Part shown: positions 63,119 to 64,000 of the stretch, in pieces | Numbering within the stretch: position 1 is the first letter of the stretch | Layout: every line of letters begins with the position of its first letter | Assembly: GCA_050951405.1 (NCBI GenBank) | Contig: JBMNIZ010000006.1 | Span: 57,103-121,102 of the forward strand | Length of the DNA: 64,000 nt | Direction of reading: 5' to 3' | DNA from: JBMNIZ01 sp050951405 | GTDB lineage: Bacteria; Bacillota; DULZ01 | Position numbers and translations under genes: made by a program | Notes under the pieces: model-generated | What the model was told of the DNA's origin: nothing | The model's input: only the letters and a program-made list of their open reading frames with translations | Database searches by the model: none

Positions 63119-64000
63119 CTAGTGGATTTTCTTTTCTTTCGACACCCGGTAAACCCGGTCTACTGCAAAATGTTCGTTATAGGAAGTTTTTCCGGCAACG
63201 ATCATTTCCGACATTATTTTGCCAACGATAGGCGTCAGGGTAAAACCGCTGTGACCGGCCGCCACATAGAATCCCGGCAAATTGGGAACCTGCCCTAAAA
63301 TGGGATAGCCGTCAGCCGGGTACGGCCTCACACCGGCCCAACATCTGATCAAGCTCACATTTTTTAAAGTGGGCACCAAGCGAACGGCCCTGCTGGCCAT
63401 GGCCTTAATATCCATATAGTTGACCTTGGTATCGTCCACGCCAAAATGGGCAGTAGCACCGATGAGAATATTGCCACTGGCCGTTTGGCCCAAAGTAGAA
63501 ACCAGGTGGCGGAAGAGTCGCGGCAACCTTTCCGTCACTAAAAGCTGTCCTTTCATGGGATCAATCTGCAGATCGGCTCCACCATGGCTCCGATTTTCTT
63601 GGCTCCCGTTCCGGCGCAATTGACCACGATGGGAGCTTCGAAAGCACCTTGTTTAGCAGTAATGATCTTATATCCCTTGTTCAGAATCTGGATATCCACC
63701 ACTTCCGTCTCCGTCTCAAACACGGTGCCCAGACGACGGGCAGTCCTGGCGGTCACCCAAGCCAGCAGAAAAGGATTGACCATCCCGTCTTGGGGGCAAT
63801 AAGTGAGACCGGCCACATGAGTGGAAATCGCCGGCTCAATATCCTTAACCTCTTTGCCGAAGAAATACTCCACCTTGAAACCGGGAGTTTTTTTCTGCTC
63901 CTCCATAAAGGCAACCCGTTTTTGCATTTCCGGCTCGGTTTCGGCAATATGGCAGCCGCCGGAAGGCACAAATTCGATATCTCCGTCCAGACTGGCTGAC
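63119..64000 (-). pseudogene. DAO-family FAD oxidoreductase (SoxB/LhpB-like beta subunit), 5' end outside window, one frameshift
   Basis: The upstream part (63553-64000) has PGFKVEYFFGKEVKDIEPAIS, LTYCPQDGMVNPFLLAWVTARTARRLG and IVVNCAGTGAKKIGAM. The downstream part (63119-63619) has DPMKGQLLVTERLP, VSLIRCWAGVRPYPADGYPILGQVP and FYVAAGHSGFTLTPIVGKIMSEMI. Adding one G near 63579-63582 joins them as AMVGADLQIDPMKGQ. This is the catalytic FAD subunit that oxidises a secondary amine or imino acid in sarcosine- or hydroxyproline-dehydrogenase-type complexes. The substrate is not determined. Confidence 0.88.

Overview
The window looks like an anaerobic, low- to moderate-GC Gram-positive of the Clostridia type (Bacillota). 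This rests on the gene families and RNA elements: an [FeFe]-hydrogenase-like/DRTGG-domain operon, cdaA-cdaR-glmM-glmS with a glmS ribozyme, a T-box leader, GEMM-I and ykkC-class riboswitches, paired DUF881 proteins, a MocR regulator beside an ECF S-component, and strong TTGACA/TATAAT-type promoters. No rRNA, tRNA, CRISPR array or phage region was recognised. I could not place the genome below class level.

Layout. 1-1.7 kb: end of a redox-sensor-like operon ([FeFe]-hydrogenase-like protein, anti-sigma-type ATPase, DRTGG protein). 1.9-7.6 kb: a frameshifted rtcB, then an operon of NEW3 surface protein, ABC-2 transporter, ECF sigma factor and a putative anti-sigma partner. 7.9-14.4 kb: two radical SAM proteins, a broken mgtC, degV, and TetR and MocR regulators. 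14.4-18.3 kb: an ECF S-component facing the MocR gene, then a selenium/sulfur-carrier cluster (cysteine desulfurase, YedE, TusA-like, DUF3343). 18.3-20.8 kb: a secreted transglutaminase-like gene behind three nearly identical tandem GEMM-I (c-di-GMP-type) riboswitches, next to a BTAD-type regulator with a degenerate GGDEF-like tail. 21-26 kb: ZIP transporter, csoR-copA and threonine aldolase. 26-30.7 kb: the c-di-AMP/cell-wall precursor operon, in which GlmS has no glutaminase domain but keeps its ribozyme. 31-34.4 kb: two DUF881 proteins and a coiled-coil protein with repeated winged-helix-like modules.

34.7-46.4 kb is one branched-chain amino acid operon, ilvE-ilvD-ilvB-ilvN-ilvB-leuA-leuC-leuD-leuB on the minus strand. 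A single leader carries a T-box and then a ykkC-type element best explained as a ppGpp riboswitch, so tRNA charging and the stringent alarmone would be read one after the other. An IS30-type element sits about 25 bp upstream of its promoter. 47.7-55.8 kb holds FmdB-like, HD-GYP, CcmH-like and NifU-like genes, a heterodimeric ABC exporter, a tautomerase, a GAF-only regulator fragment and a polysaccharide deacetylase. 55.8-64 kb holds a TAXI-TRAP transporter next to a multi-subunit FAD/Fe-S dehydrogenase of the HcnABC/hydroxyproline-dehydrogenase type, suggesting uptake and oxidation of an amino- or imino-acid-like compound.

Single-base frameshifts are frequent: rtcB, the anti-sigma-like gene, mgtC, degV, both ilvB genes, ilvN, the transposase, hcnB and the DAO-type gene. 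They cluster heavily at 9.16-9.75 kb and 40.9-43.1 kb. Because the protein sequence is otherwise well conserved across the breaks, uncorrected assembly indels are at least as likely as real gene decay.
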